Origin: an uncultured Pelagibacteraceae bacterium
GTDB lineage: Bacteria > Pseudomonadota > Alphaproteobacteria > Pelagibacterales > Pelagibacteraceae
Assembly: GCA_902526085.1 (NCBI GenBank)
Contig: CABZJN010000004.1
Span: forward strand, 1-64,000
Length of the DNA stretch: 64,000 nucleotides
Direction of reading: 5' to 3'
The position numbers and the translations under genes were made by a program. The notes beneath the pieces are model-generated. The model had not been told where the DNA came from. It ran no database searches and worked only from the letters and a program-made list of their open reading frames with translations. Shown here piece after piece: positions 44,982 to 54,015 of the stretch; position 1 is the first letter of the stretch; every line of letters starts with the position of its first letter.

Positions 44982-45793
44982 AAAAGATTTATACTTGGGC
45001 CGCTCAACCTGCCAACAGAACTCTTACAGTTGGTGATCTTAAAAAAGCAAAAGGAAAAAAAAAATTTACTCAAGTCACAGCTAATACACTTGACGAAGCT
45101 GAGGCCGCAGAGAAGGCTGGATTTGACATGATAATCTGCAATGCTTTTAATGTGAAACAGGTGAGAGAGGGGTCAAAAAATCTATTTTTAACTGCTGCGC
45201 TAGTATTAAATAAATTTGTAACTTCAGAAGATATCATGAGAGGAGCGTTTGAAGCTCTAGAAAATGGAGCTGATGCTGTAATGACGCCTAGAAGTATAAA
45301 GATTATAGAAATGCTGGCTAATGAGGATGTTCCAGTTATGGGACATCTTGGTTTAGTTCCAAGAAAATCTACTTGGATTGGTGGTTTAAGAGCAGTAGGA
45401 AAAAATAGCGAAGAGGCATATCAGCTTTTTTTAAAATTTAAAAGATTAGAAGATGCGGGAGCTTTTTCTGCTGAATGTGAAGTTATTCCAGAAAATGTAA
45501 TGGGAGAAATCTCTAAAAGAACGAATATAGTTACAGTTTCGTTAGGTTCAGGAAAAAAAGCAGATGTAATGTATTTGTTCATGGAAGATATATGTGGAGA
45601 TACTTTAAATCCTCCAAGACATTCAAAAGCTTTCGGAAATTTATTAAAATTAAAAAATGAAATAAAAATTGAGAGAGTTCGAGCTCTCAAGGCGTTCAAA
45701 AAAGATTCTATGTCAGGAAAATTTCCAGGAAAAAAACAATCTTCAAATTTGAATAAAAAGGAATTCGAGTCTTTTCTTGATAAACTTGATTAA
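44978..45793 (+). CDS. Divergent KPHMT (PanB)-superfamily protein, altered active site
   Basis: 271 aa TIM-barrel protein resembling 3-methyl-2-oxobutanoate hydroxymethyltransferase. GHLGLVPRKS (E. coli GHLGLTPQS) and AECEVIP (catalytic Glu of LECVP) are kept. The metal-binding Asp of VGDSLG is replaced (ICNAFN), the second Asp region (LADLPF) reads LFLTAAL, and VKIEGG reads VMTPRS. It is therefore unlikely to make ketopantoate. A related PEP mutase/aldolase-type reaction is possible. It is coupled to the DUF1907 gene and converges on the aldolase gene (4 bp overlap). Confidence 0.75.
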   Translation: MKKIYTWAAQPANRTLTVGDLKKAKGKKKFTQVTANTLDEAEAAEKAGFDMIICNAFNVKQVREGSKNLFLTAALVLNKFVTSEDIMRGAFEALENGADAVMTPRSIKIIEMLANEDVPVMGHLGLVPRKSTWIGGLRAVGKNSEEAYQLFLKFKRLEDAGAFSAECEVIPENVMGEISKRTNIVTVSLGSGKKADVMYLFMEDICGDTLNPPRHSKAFGNLLKLKNEIKIERVRALKAFKKDSMSGKFPGKKQSSNLNKKEFESFLDKLD

Positions 45794-46581
45794 TATGTTT
45801 CAGACTCTTTTTTGCTTATTGAGCCTTTCATTTTTTCAACAATTGCTTTAGCGCCTGCGCTCATTGCTCTTCCATCTGATCCAATTGTTACAAAATTAAA
45901 TCCTTTATCAATCATTTTCTGAGCGTACTCAGTTGTTCCATTATGTATTCCTGCAAAAATATTATTTTTTTTAGCATGCTCTAATATTCTTAATATTTCT
46001 GAATATGCTTTTGTATTTTCTGGTCTATCAAATCCTGGTTTCTCCCCTATAGCTAAACTTAAGTCAGCCGGACCAATATATATTCCATCTACACCATCTG
46101 TAGACATAATTTCATCTAATTTTTCCAATGACTCTTTGGTTTCAATCATAGCTAATTTTAAAATTTCATCGTTTGAATGATCAGCATAATCTGACCCACC
46201 ATAAATTAATCCCCTTATTGGTCCAAAACTTCTGTATCCTTTAGGTGGATACATACAAGCTTGAACAAATCTTTCTGCCTCTTCTTTGTTACTTACCATT
46301 GGACATATAATTCCATAACAACCAGCGTCTAAAATCTTCATTATTTGACCTGGTTCATTCCAATTTACTCTAGCAAGAGGAGTTACTCCAGTTGATGAAA
46401 TTGTTTGAAGCATTGGAAGTGCATTTGTGTAATCAACAAGTCCATGTTGCATATCTACTGTAAGAGAGTCCCACCCTTGATGAGCCATCATTTCTGCTGA
46501 AACCGTAGTTGGTATTTGTAACCAACCATTTACAACTGGCTTACCATCAGTCATCATCTGTTTGACTTTATTTTTTCTCAT
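45790..46581 (-). CDS. HpcH/HpaI-family class II aldolase
   Basis: 263 aa metal-dependent aldolase of the type that splits 2-keto-3-deoxy sugar acids (rhamnonate, 4-hydroxy-2-oxo acids) into pyruvate and an aldehyde. VDMQHG carries the catalytic His, ARVNW the pyruvate-binding Arg, and MIET and GPADLSLAIG the metal-ligand Glu and Asp. The start shares one base with the stop of the upstream aldehyde dehydrogenase gene, so the aldehyde product is probably oxidised by it. Confidence 0.88.
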   Translation of the reverse strand: MRKNKVKQMMTDGKPVVNGWLQIPTTVSAEMMAHQGWDSLTVDMQHGLVDYTNALPMLQTISSTGVTPLARVNWNEPGQIMKILDAGCYGIICPMVSNKEEAERFVQACMYPPKGYRSFGPIRGLIYGGSDYADHSNDEILKLAMIETKESLEKLDEIMSTDGVDGIYIGPADLSLAIGEKPGFDRPENTKAYSEILRILEHAKKNNIFAGIHNGTTEYAQKMIDKGFNFVTIGSDGRAMSAGAKAIVEKMKGSISKKESETY

Positions 46582-48023
46582 TAATAATTGAGACCGAAAT
46601 GTGTATACTTGACGTTCAAATAATCTTTGATAGCCATAGAACCACCTTCTCTTCCATAACCTGTTTGTTTTATTCCTCCAAACGGTACTTCAGCAAATGC
46701 AATTGTTGGATGGTTCACTGCGCATGTTCCAGTTTCCATTTTTTCTGAGACTTTGTGCGCTTTTTCTAAAGAATTTGTGTAGATATAACTTGCTAAACCA
46801 AGGTCATTGTCATTTGCTCTTTTCACAACTTCATCTGTGTCTTTAAAAGTAAGCAATGGAACCAAAGGTCCAAATGGCTCTTCTTTAGCAATTGTAAAAT
46901 TATCTTTAACATTATCAAAAACAGTTGGTTCATAAAAATACCCTTTATTAAAACCAGCAGGTCTTTTTCCACCACATAAAACAGTCGCTCCTTCATTTTT
47001 AGTTTTTTCTACTAATGTCTCTATTTCATTTAATCTTTTTTCTGTTGTTAAAGGCCCTAGAATTGTATCTTCATCCATTCCGTTACCAACTTTAAGCTTG
47101 GTGACTTTTTCAACTAAAGTTTTAGCAAATTCATCTTTTTTACTTTCATGAATATAAAACCTTGCTGGTGATATACAAACTTGACCATTATTTCTAAATT
47201 TAGCAGTAATTGCCATGTCAGTTACTTTGTTAATATCTACGTCGTCAAAAACAATAAAAGGTGAATGACCACTTAACTCCATTGTAACTCTTTGAACTTT
47301 TTCAGCGGCTTGTTTTAAAATAAGTTTTCCAACTCTTGTTGAACCAGTAATAGAAACTTTTTTCACTATATCAGATGATATTAATTGAGATGAGATTTTA
47401 GCCGGGTCACCAGATAGTAAATTTACCACTCCCGGAGGAACGCCTGCATCATTTATAATATTCATAAGCTCCATTACACTACCTGGAGTAATTACATCAG
47501 GTTTACAAATTACTGAACATCCTGCAGCTAAAGCAGTGGAAATTTTTCTTGAAGATAAAACTATTGGAAAGTTCCATGGTATTAATCCAGCAACGACTCC
47601 AACAGGTTCATATTTTACATACATTCTAGTATGTTCAAATCTACTTTCAACTATCTGACCATAGATTCTTTTTGTTTCTTCAGAGTTCCATTCAAAAATA
47701 TCTGCAGCTCCTCCAACTTCCCCTTTTGCCTCTGATAGTGGCTTTCCAACTTCTAATGTTAACCACTTAGCCAATACATCAGTTCTCTCTCTCATTAGGT
47801 CTGCAATTTTTCTTATAATTTTTGATCTTTGCCAAGGTGGAGTATTTCTCCAAACTTCAAGACCTTTTTCTGCAGAATTAAGTGCTTTGTTTACATCCTC
47901 CGCACCTGCTTTAGATGCTTTACCTAAAACTTCTTCTGTTGCAGGATTTAAAACATCATAAGTTTCATTATTTTGTGATGCTTGCCATTTGCCATCAATG
48001 AATTGTCCAAATTTGCTATACAT
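46581..48023 (-). CDS. NAD(P)-dependent aldehyde dehydrogenase
   Basis: 480 aa ALDH superfamily enzyme, close in pattern to succinate-semialdehyde, lactaldehyde or 2,5-dioxovalerate dehydrogenases. IPWNFPIVL and ITGSTRVG bind the cofactor, ELSGHSPFIV carries the general base Glu, and NNGQVCISPARF the catalytic Cys. It heads a two-gene operon with the HpcH aldolase (one base overlap) and is divergent from iolD across 55 bp. The CoA-acylating IolA type is not indicated. The exact aldehyde is unknown. Confidence 0.9.
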   Translation of the reverse strand: MYSKFGQFIDGKWQASQNNETYDVLNPATEEVLGKASKAGAEDVNKALNSAEKGLEVWRNTPPWQRSKIIRKIADLMRERTDVLAKWLTLEVGKPLSEAKGEVGGAADIFEWNSEETKRIYGQIVESRFEHTRMYVKYEPVGVVAGLIPWNFPIVLSSRKISTALAAGCSVICKPDVITPGSVMELMNIINDAGVPPGVVNLLSGDPAKISSQLISSDIVKKVSITGSTRVGKLILKQAAEKVQRVTMELSGHSPFIVFDDVDINKVTDMAITAKFRNNGQVCISPARFYIHESKKDEFAKTLVEKVTKLKVGNGMDEDTILGPLTTEKRLNEIETLVEKTKNEGATVLCGGKRPAGFNKGYFYEPTVFDNVKDNFTIAKEEPFGPLVPLLTFKDTDEVVKRANDNDLGLASYIYTNSLEKAHKVSEKMETGTCAVNHPTIAFAEVPFGGIKQTGYGREGGSMAIKDYLNVKYTHFGLNY

Positions 48024-48078
48024 AATTTTTGTTTTGTGGTTTATTAGTTGAATATTTGAAGAGAATATAACTAGAAAA

Positions 48079-49923
48079 ATGAGAAAAATAAAGCTTACTT
48101 GCGCGCATGCATTGGTTAAACATTTAATAGCTCAGAAAGTCTATATTGACGGTCAAGTTAAGCCTTTGTTTCCTGGTGTATTCGGTATTTTTGGACATGG
48201 AAATGTCGCCTGTCTAGGACAAGCATTAGAAGAAAATAAAGATCAACTTCCAACTTACAGAGGTCATCACGAACAAAATATGGCTTTAACAGGTGTTGCT
48301 TATGCAAGAGCTAAAAGAAGAAAGCAAATTTTTATTGCAACAAGTTCGGTTGGACCAGGTTCTACTAATCTAGTTACAGCATCAGCTGTAGCAATGAGTA
48401 ATAGATTGCCAATTTTATTTTTACCTGGAGACACTTACGCAAATAGAATGCCTGATCCTGTATTACAACAAGTGGAACATTTTTCAAATCCTGGAATGAC
48501 CGCTAACGACTCATTTAAACCCGTTACAAAATATTTTGATAGAATTACAAGGCCAGAGCAAATATTACAGTCACTTCCTCAAGCAATTCAAACCATGATA
48601 GATCCAGCAGAGTGTGGGCCTGCATGTTTATCTTTGTGCCAAGATGTACAAGGTGAAACTTTTGAGTATCCTGAAGAATTTTTTAAAGAAAGAATTCATA
48701 AAATTAGAAGACCAAGACCTGACGATTTTCAAATAAAACAAGCAGTAGAAAAAATTAAAAATTCAAAAAAGCCTATAATAATTTCTGGAGGTGGAGTATT
48801 TTATTCTGATGCTATGGATGAGTTAGGCAATTTTGCAATTAAACATAATATACCAGTAACTCAAACAGTTATGGGATACTCAACAATGAAAAAAGATCAT
48901 TCTCATTTTGTGGGACCAATAGGTGGCTTAGGTGGTAAGGCAGCAAATAACTTAGCAAAAGAAACTGATTTAGCAATTTGCATAGGAACTAAGCTTGCAG
49001 ATTTTACAACTGGATCGTGGGCTAATTTTGAAAATCCTGAATTTAAGCTGGTTTCAATCAATATTGCTAGACATGATGCAAATAAACATTTAGCAGAGGC
49101 AGTTATAGGTGATGCAAAAGTATCATTAATAGATTTATCTAACGTCATTGGAGATTGGAAATCATCTGATAGCTGGTATAAAAAATCACAAGATGAGTTA
49201 AAATCCTGGAATGAATATGTGGATAAAGAGAGCGGGCCAACAAATCAAGAATTGCCAAGTTACGCTCATGCTGTTGGAGCAATTTATAGGAATTCAGATC
49301 CAAGTGATATAGCTGTTACAGCAGCCGGAGGTTTGGTCGGAGAAGTTGTTCAAGTTTGGCGGCCGAAAGAGCTAAATACACATGAAACAGAGTGGGGATT
49401 TAGTTGCATGAGTTATGAGATTTCAGGTGCTCTTGGAATTAAAATGGCAAACCCTGATAAAGATGTCATTGCATTTGTAGGAGATGGTTCATATTTATTA
49501 AATAACTCAGATATATATTCTTCAGTATTAACTAATAATAAATTAATAATTATCGTGTGTGATAATGGTGGTCATGCTGTTATAAACAGACTTCAATTAT
49601 TCAAAGGTGGAAAAGAATTTAATTGTTTATTTAGTTCATCAAATGTTCAAAATTTAAAAGGAGTTAATTTTGCTCAACATGCTACAAGTATGGGTGCAAA
49701 AGCAGAACATGTTTCTAGTATTTCAGAATTAGAAGAGGCATTTAAAAGAGCTAAGCAGTCAGATATCACTTATGTTATTTCAATCAAAACACATAGTTAT
49801 GAATGGCTTGAGGGATCTGCTTATTGGGAAAGTCCTACGCTTGAAATACCAACATCAAAAGAAAATAAAGAAGCATTAAAAATCCACAAAGAAGGAAAAT
49901 CAAAACAAAGACAAGGTGTTTAA
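48079..49923 (+). CDS. iolD: IolD: 3D-trihydroxycyclohexane-1,2-dione hydrolase (ThDP enzyme)
   Basis: 614 aa ThDP-dependent ring-opening hydrolase of myo-inositol breakdown. The N-terminus IKLTCAHALVKHLIAQ, GIFGHGNVACLGQAL, TSSVGPGSTNLVTA, LPGDTYANRMPDPVLQQVE and CQDVQGE match IolD rather than acetolactate synthase. The cofactor glutamate is in RGHHEQNMAL. The ThDP/Mg motif is GDGSYLLNNSDI..NGGHAVINRLQ. It is first in a run with Gfo and hydroxyacid dehydrogenases and an ABC transporter. IolB, IolC and IolJ are not in the window. Confidence 0.92.
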   Translation: MRKIKLTCAHALVKHLIAQKVYIDGQVKPLFPGVFGIFGHGNVACLGQALEENKDQLPTYRGHHEQNMALTGVAYARAKRRKQIFIATSSVGPGSTNLVTASAVAMSNRLPILFLPGDTYANRMPDPVLQQVEHFSNPGMTANDSFKPVTKYFDRITRPEQILQSLPQAIQTMIDPAECGPACLSLCQDVQGETFEYPEEFFKERIHKIRRPRPDDFQIKQAVEKIKNSKKPIIISGGGVFYSDAMDELGNFAIKHNIPVTQTVMGYSTMKKDHSHFVGPIGGLGGKAANNLAKETDLAICIGTKLADFTTGSWANFENPEFKLVSINIARHDANKHLAEAVIGDAKVSLIDLSNVIGDWKSSDSWYKKSQDELKSWNEYVDKESGPTNQELPSYAHAVGAIYRNSDPSDIAVTAAGGLVGEVVQVWRPKELNTHETEWGFSCMSYEISGALGIKMANPDKDVIAFVGDGSYLLNNSDIYSSVLTNNKLIIIVCDNGGHAVINRLQLFKGGKEFNCLFSSSNVQNLKGVNFAQHATSMGAKAEHVSSISELEEAFKRAKQSDITYVISIKTHSYEWLEGSAYWESPTLEIPTSKENKEALKIHKEGKSKQRQGV

Positions 49924-49932
49924 AAACTTTTT

Positions 49933-51090
49933 ATGAATAAGGTTTTTAAAATTGGTTTAATAGGTTGTGGACATATAGCTGAAACATATTTTAGAGCTGA
50001 AAAATATTTTAATAATATTAAAATAATTAAATGCGCTGATATTAATGCGAAAGCTGCAAAACGTTGTGCATTAAACTATGGAATAAAATTTTTATCTGTA
50101 AATGATCTGCTAAAAGATAAAGAAGTTGAAATTATTCTAAACCTTACAATTCCAAAAGCGCATTATTCAATATCTAAAAAAGCTTTAACAAATGGAAAAC
50201 ATGTATACTCTGAAAAGCCATTAGCAATAAATTTAAAAGATGGAAAAGATTTAATAAAATTTTCAAAGAAAAAAAAATTATATTTAGGCAATGCTCCTGA
50301 CACGTTTTTGGGTGGTGGAATTCAAAAATCAAAAGAACTAGTTGAAAAAAACATAATCGGAAAAATAAAATTAGGCAATGCAGTTTTTGCTTTTCCTGGA
50401 ATTGAATCTTATCATCCTAACCCTGAACCTTGGTTTGCAAAAATTGAGGGAGGTCCTGTTATTGATATGGGACCATATTATATTACCACTTTAGTAAATC
50501 TGTTAGGACCTGCAAAAAAAGTAACTAGCACCATCATTCAAGGTCAAAAATATAGGACTATTGGAATAGGACCAAAAAAAGGAAAAAAATTTAAAGTAGA
50601 ATGTCCAACTACTTATTTATCTACAATCACTTTTAAAAATAATTCTGTTATAAGATTAACATTATCATTTGATGTAATAGCTCATCAAAGAAATCACATT
50701 GAATTATATGGAGAAAAGGGCTCAATGATTGTTCCAGATCCAAATATGTTTGGTGGATCAGTATTAACCTGTAATAAATTAGGGGAAAATTGGAAAGAGT
50801 TTAAGACTACAAAAATGCCTTTGGGACGTATTAACATTAGAACACAAAGTTCTAGAGCTAACGAGGCACCAACTAATGCAAACTATCGAGGAGCTGGATT
50901 ATCTGAAATGGCATATTCAATTGAGAATAAAAGAAAACATTTATGTAATGGTGAGATATCTTTACATGTATTAGAAATTATCACTTCTATTATGAAAGCA
51001 GCTAAATCTGGAAAATCTGTATCAGTAAATACTAACTGTGCAAAACCAAAAAAGTTTTTAGAAATAGATGCAAAGAAATTACTTAAATAA
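49933..51090 (+). CDS. Gfo/Idh/MocA family oxidoreductase
   Basis: 385 aa, the third of this family in the block. Rossmann loop GLIGCGHIAETY, EKP motif SEKPLAINLKDG, and the later GGPVIDMGPYYITTLVNLLG region. It resembles inositol and D-chiro-inositol/sugar dehydrogenases that feed IolE. It lies 9 bp after iolD and 7 bp before a hydroxyacid dehydrogenase on the same strand. Substrate and cofactor preference are not readable from sequence. Confidence 0.87.
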   Translation: MNKVFKIGLIGCGHIAETYFRAEKYFNNIKIIKCADINAKAAKRCALNYGIKFLSVNDLLKDKEVEIILNLTIPKAHYSISKKALTNGKHVYSEKPLAINLKDGKDLIKFSKKKKLYLGNAPDTFLGGGIQKSKELVEKNIIGKIKLGNAVFAFPGIESYHPNPEPWFAKIEGGPVIDMGPYYITTLVNLLGPAKKVTSTIIQGQKYRTIGIGPKKGKKFKVECPTTYLSTITFKNNSVIRLTLSFDVIAHQRNHIELYGEKGSMIVPDPNMFGGSVLTCNKLGENWKEFKTTKMPLGRINIRTQSSRANEAPTNANYRGAGLSEMAYSIENKRKHLCNGEISLHVLEIITSIMKAAKSGKSVSVNTNCAKPKKFLEIDAKKLLK

Positions 51091-51097
51091 ATAGACT

Positions 51098-52120
51098 GTG
51101 AAGAAACATATAGTTATTACTGATCCATTTCCAAGAAGATTAGATTTAATCTTTTCAAAAAAAAAACTCAAGGAATTAAAATCAAAATATAAAATAATAT
51201 CAGCTCCTAAGTTAAATAAAAAAGATTTTTATGAAAAAAATATTCATAAAGCTACTTTTATAATCGGTCAACCAGATCTGGATAAAAATCTTTTATCAAA
51301 AGCTTCTAAGTTAAAATGCATTATAAATGTTGAAAGTAATTTTATGGATAATATTGACTATAATTATTGCTTTAAAAAAAAAATCGATGTTATCGCTACA
51401 TCACCTGTTTTTTCAAAGCCTGTTGCTGAAATAGCCTTAGGTATGACTTTGTCTATATTAAGAAATATACATAATGCTCATTTTGATTTTGTAAAAGGTA
51501 AAGAAAAATATGGTTTAAAGAGTAATTTGAATGCTTCCCTTTTGGCAAATAAAAAAGTTGGTTTACTTGGTTTTGGAGATTTAGCCAAGGCGCTTTACCC
51601 ATTACTGCTACCATTTACAAAAAATATAAATGTTTATGACCCTTGGGTCCCAAATAAAATAATAAAAAAAGCTGGGTTTAAGTCTATTAATTTAAATAAA
51701 ATGTTTAGTGAATGTGAGATTATTTACGTTCTAGCAACTATCACAACTAAAAACAAAAATTTAATAAACAAAAAATTATTAAATAAAATGAAGCCTAAAT
51801 CAGTTTTTGTTTTATTGAGTAGAGCAGCAATTGTTAATTTTGTGGACCTAAAAAAAAGAATTAAAAAGGGAGATATATATGTCGCAACAGATGTATTTCC
51901 TGAAGAACCTGTCAAAAAAAATGATCCAATTAGAAAGCTTAAAAATATATTGTTTTCAGCTCATAGAGCTGGAGCTTTAGAACAAGCTTTTTTTGATATG
52001 GGTGATATTGTTCTAAAAGATATGAACCTAATTTTAAAAAAAATGCCCCCAAAATTCTGCAAAAGGGCTCAAAGAAAAACGGTAAATCTGTTAGCCTCAA
52101 AACCTGTTGCAATTAACTGA
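51098..52120 (+). CDS. D-2-hydroxyacid dehydrogenase family protein (GTG start)
   Basis: 340 aa beginning at GTG (KKHIVITDPFPRR). The nucleotide loop reads GLLGFGDLAKAL (G-x-G-x-x-A). The catalytic set is Arg in LLSRAAIVNF, Glu in TDVFPEEPV and His in SAHRAGA. Sequence is more divergent than the paralogue at 40.2 kb. It follows the Gfo/Idh gene by 7 bp and precedes the ABC ATPase by 22 bp. It might reduce or oxidise an intermediate of the inositol-like route; this is inferred from position only. Confidence 0.83.
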   Translation: MKKHIVITDPFPRRLDLIFSKKKLKELKSKYKIISAPKLNKKDFYEKNIHKATFIIGQPDLDKNLLSKASKLKCIINVESNFMDNIDYNYCFKKKIDVIATSPVFSKPVAEIALGMTLSILRNIHNAHFDFVKGKEKYGLKSNLNASLLANKKVGLLGFGDLAKALYPLLLPFTKNINVYDPWVPNKIIKKAGFKSINLNKMFSECEIIYVLATITTKNKNLINKKLLNKMKPKSVFVLLSRAAIVNFVDLKKRIKKGDIYVATDVFPEEPVKKNDPIRKLKNILFSAHRAGALEQAFFDMGDIVLKDMNLILKKMPPKFCKRAQRKTVNLLASKPVAIN

Positions 52121-52142
52121 TTTTTTTATATTTTCTTCACTT

Positions 52143-52892
52143 ATGTCATCGATTAATCAATTACTTCTTGAAGCAAAAAGTGTAACAAAATACTTTGGAA
52201 CCATAACAGCTCTTGAGAATGTCAATTTAAAGATACATGCAGGAGAATGTCTTGGTGTTGTGGGTGATAATGGAGCTGGAAAATCAACTTTAATGAAGGT
52301 TTTATCAGGGCTTTATAAACCAAGTGCAGGCTCATTATTCTTTGATGGTAAAGAGAAGATTTTAGAAAGCCCTAAAGACTCTCAAAATTTAGGTCTAGAA
52401 ATGGTTTATCAAGACTTGGCATTAGCTGGAAATCTTCCAATAGGTGAAAATATTTTTTTAGGGCGTGAACCAACTAAAAATCTTGGACTACTTAAATTTC
52501 TAGATTATAAAAAAATTAAAGAACTTACTGATGCGCATCTTGGTAAATTAAAAATTAATGTCAAAAGTGCTGATCAAAAAGTAGAAGAGCTTTCAGGTGG
52601 TCAAAGGCAAGCAGTTGCAATTGCAAGATCAACAGCATTTAATGCTAAAGTAGTAATAATGGATGAGCCAACTGCTGCACTTGCAATTAAAGAAGTTGGT
52701 AAAGTTCTAGACCTTATAAATAGTTTAAAACAAACAGGTGTTGGAGTAATAGTTATCAGTCATAGAATGGATGATATTTTTGCCGTTTGTGATCGTGTGA
52801 TGGCCTTATTCCAAGGAACAAATTTTGCAGAGTCTGAATTATCTAAAACTTCAAGAGATGAAGTAATAGGTTGGATTATGGGTAAAAAATAA
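52143..52892 (+). CDS. Sugar ABC transporter ATPase, single-domain (FrcA-like, CUT2)
   Basis: 249 aa from the ATG at 52143 (MSSINQLLLEAKSVTKYFG); the ORF-track start overlaps the previous gene. Walker A GDNGAGKS (41-48), signature LSGGQRQAVAIA and Walker B VVIMDEPTAAL are intact. Most CUT2 ATPases such as RbsA have two fused domains of about 500 aa; the single-domain form resembles FrcA of the rhizobial fructose transporter. The permease follows 2 bp later and the binding protein after that. Ligand could be fructose, ribose, fucose or inositol. Confidence 0.9.
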   Translation: MSSINQLLLEAKSVTKYFGTITALENVNLKIHAGECLGVVGDNGAGKSTLMKVLSGLYKPSAGSLFFDGKEKILESPKDSQNLGLEMVYQDLALAGNLPIGENIFLGREPTKNLGLLKFLDYKKIKELTDAHLGKLKINVKSADQKVEELSGGQRQAVAIARSTAFNAKVVIMDEPTAALAIKEVGKVLDLINSLKQTGVGVIVISHRMDDIFAVCDRVMALFQGTNFAESELSKTSRDEVIGWIMGKK

Positions 52893-52894
52893 TT

Positions 52895-53908
52895 ATGGAA
52901 AATAAAGATCAAGAAAAAAATTCACTGTATTTAAAAATAATGCCATACCTTGAAAAGTATGGAATATTATTACTACTGGTAATAATGATTGTAGTAATGC
53001 ACTTCCTTCAGCCAGATGTTTTCTTGTCTTGGAGAAATGTTACCAATGTATTCAAACAAATTTCTTGGCAATCGATGTTAGCATTAGGTGTGTTTATGGT
53101 GATAGTTACAGCAGGGATTGATCTATCGGTTGGATCAATAATGATGTTGTCGTTAATGATCCTTGCAATAGTTGCTAAAGCAGGGGCGCCTTGGTACATA
53201 GTAGTAATAACGCCTCTGATTGCAGGATTTCTATGTGGTCTATTTAATGGATTAGGAATAACCCTACTAAGGATGCCTCATCCTTTCATAATGACTTTAG
53301 GAACATTGTATATTTTTAGAGGTACAGGTAATTTAATTTCAGGTGGAACACCAATAAGTGGTTTTACAGACGAGGTTAGATATCTTGGTCATGGACGGAT
53401 TGATTTAACTTGGCTTGGTTTAGAAAAATCACAATATTTACCAGTCAGTTTAGTTCTTATTGCAATTGTTTATATAATTTTTTGGATATTTATGAATAAA
53501 ACTCGAACAGGAAAATGGATTTATGCAATTGGAGGAAATCCTAATGCTGCAAGAGCCTCTGGTATAAACGTTAATAAAATTCTTGTAATAGTTTACTCAC
53601 TTTGCGGATTTTTATCTGGAATTGGAGCGCTTATTTTAGCTGGACGAACAGACTCGGGATATCCTAATGCTGGATTACAATCTGAGTTAGATGCTATAGC
53701 AGCATGTATTATTGGTGGAGCGAGTTTTTTTGGAGGAAGAGGTACAGTTCTTGGAGTTTTTGCAGGTGTAATGATCATGGGTATTTTAAGAAATGGTCTT
53801 AATCTGATGGATGTAAGTTCATTTTGGCAACAGGTTCTAATTGGATCTATTATAGTATTAGCGGTATATATTGACGTTCTTAGAAGAGATCTTGGGACAA
53901 GAAAATAA
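52895..53908 (+). CDS. Sugar ABC transporter permease (RbsC/FrcC-like, CUT2)
   Basis: 337 aa with 8-10 TM helices. TAGIDLSVGSIMMLSLM and YAIGGNPNAARASGINV are the conserved segments of the RbsC family, and AIAACIIGGASFFGGRGTVLG is the C-terminal signature. It forms the homodimeric channel with the preceding ATPase. A 107 bp gap containing mostly AT-rich sequence (including an AT-only inverted repeat) separates it from the binding-protein gene. Confidence 0.93.
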   Translation: MENKDQEKNSLYLKIMPYLEKYGILLLLVIMIVVMHFLQPDVFLSWRNVTNVFKQISWQSMLALGVFMVIVTAGIDLSVGSIMMLSLMILAIVAKAGAPWYIVVITPLIAGFLCGLFNGLGITLLRMPHPFIMTLGTLYIFRGTGNLISGGTPISGFTDEVRYLGHGRIDLTWLGLEKSQYLPVSLVLIAIVYIIFWIFMNKTRTGKWIYAIGGNPNAARASGINVNKILVIVYSLCGFLSGIGALILAGRTDSGYPNAGLQSELDAIAACIIGGASFFGGRGTVLGVFAGVMIMGILRNGLNLMDVSSFWQQVLIGSIIVLAVYIDVLRRDLGTRK

Positions 53909-54002
53909 CACACCTAAAAGTTGTAATTGTAAATTTGATTGTCTTTTATAAACAGTTGAATTTTTTTTAAAAATTTTATTAAATTAATTTTTAATAATTA
54001 TT

Positions 54003-54009
54003 AAAGAGG
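54003..54009 (+). promoter_or_regulatory. Strong ribosome binding site of the CUT2 binding protein
   Basis: AAAGAGG, 6 nt before the ATG at 54016. The same AAGAGG(G/T)AAA leader precedes the other two binding-protein genes at 58643 and 63387, while most genes here have no recognisable Shine-Dalgarno. Confidence 0.75.
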
Positions 54010-54015
54010 TAAAAT

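Noticed and set aside
44978-45793. Pantothenate synthesis (panB, panE) at 43.0-45.8 kb
   Set aside because: Both proteins have lost key catalytic or metal residues, and no panC or panD is near; a pantothenate role is unlikely.
48079-49923. Acetolactate synthase or other ThDP carboligase
   Set aside because: N-terminal and ThDP-site segments follow IolD closely, including the LPGDTYANRMPDPVLQQ stretch.
53909-54015. Promoter and AT-only inverted repeat (TTAAAAATT...AATTTTTAA) before the CUT2 binding protein
   Set aside because: Several TATAAA/TTGTAA-like strings occur but none with proper spacing; AT-only repeats are expected by chance at this composition.
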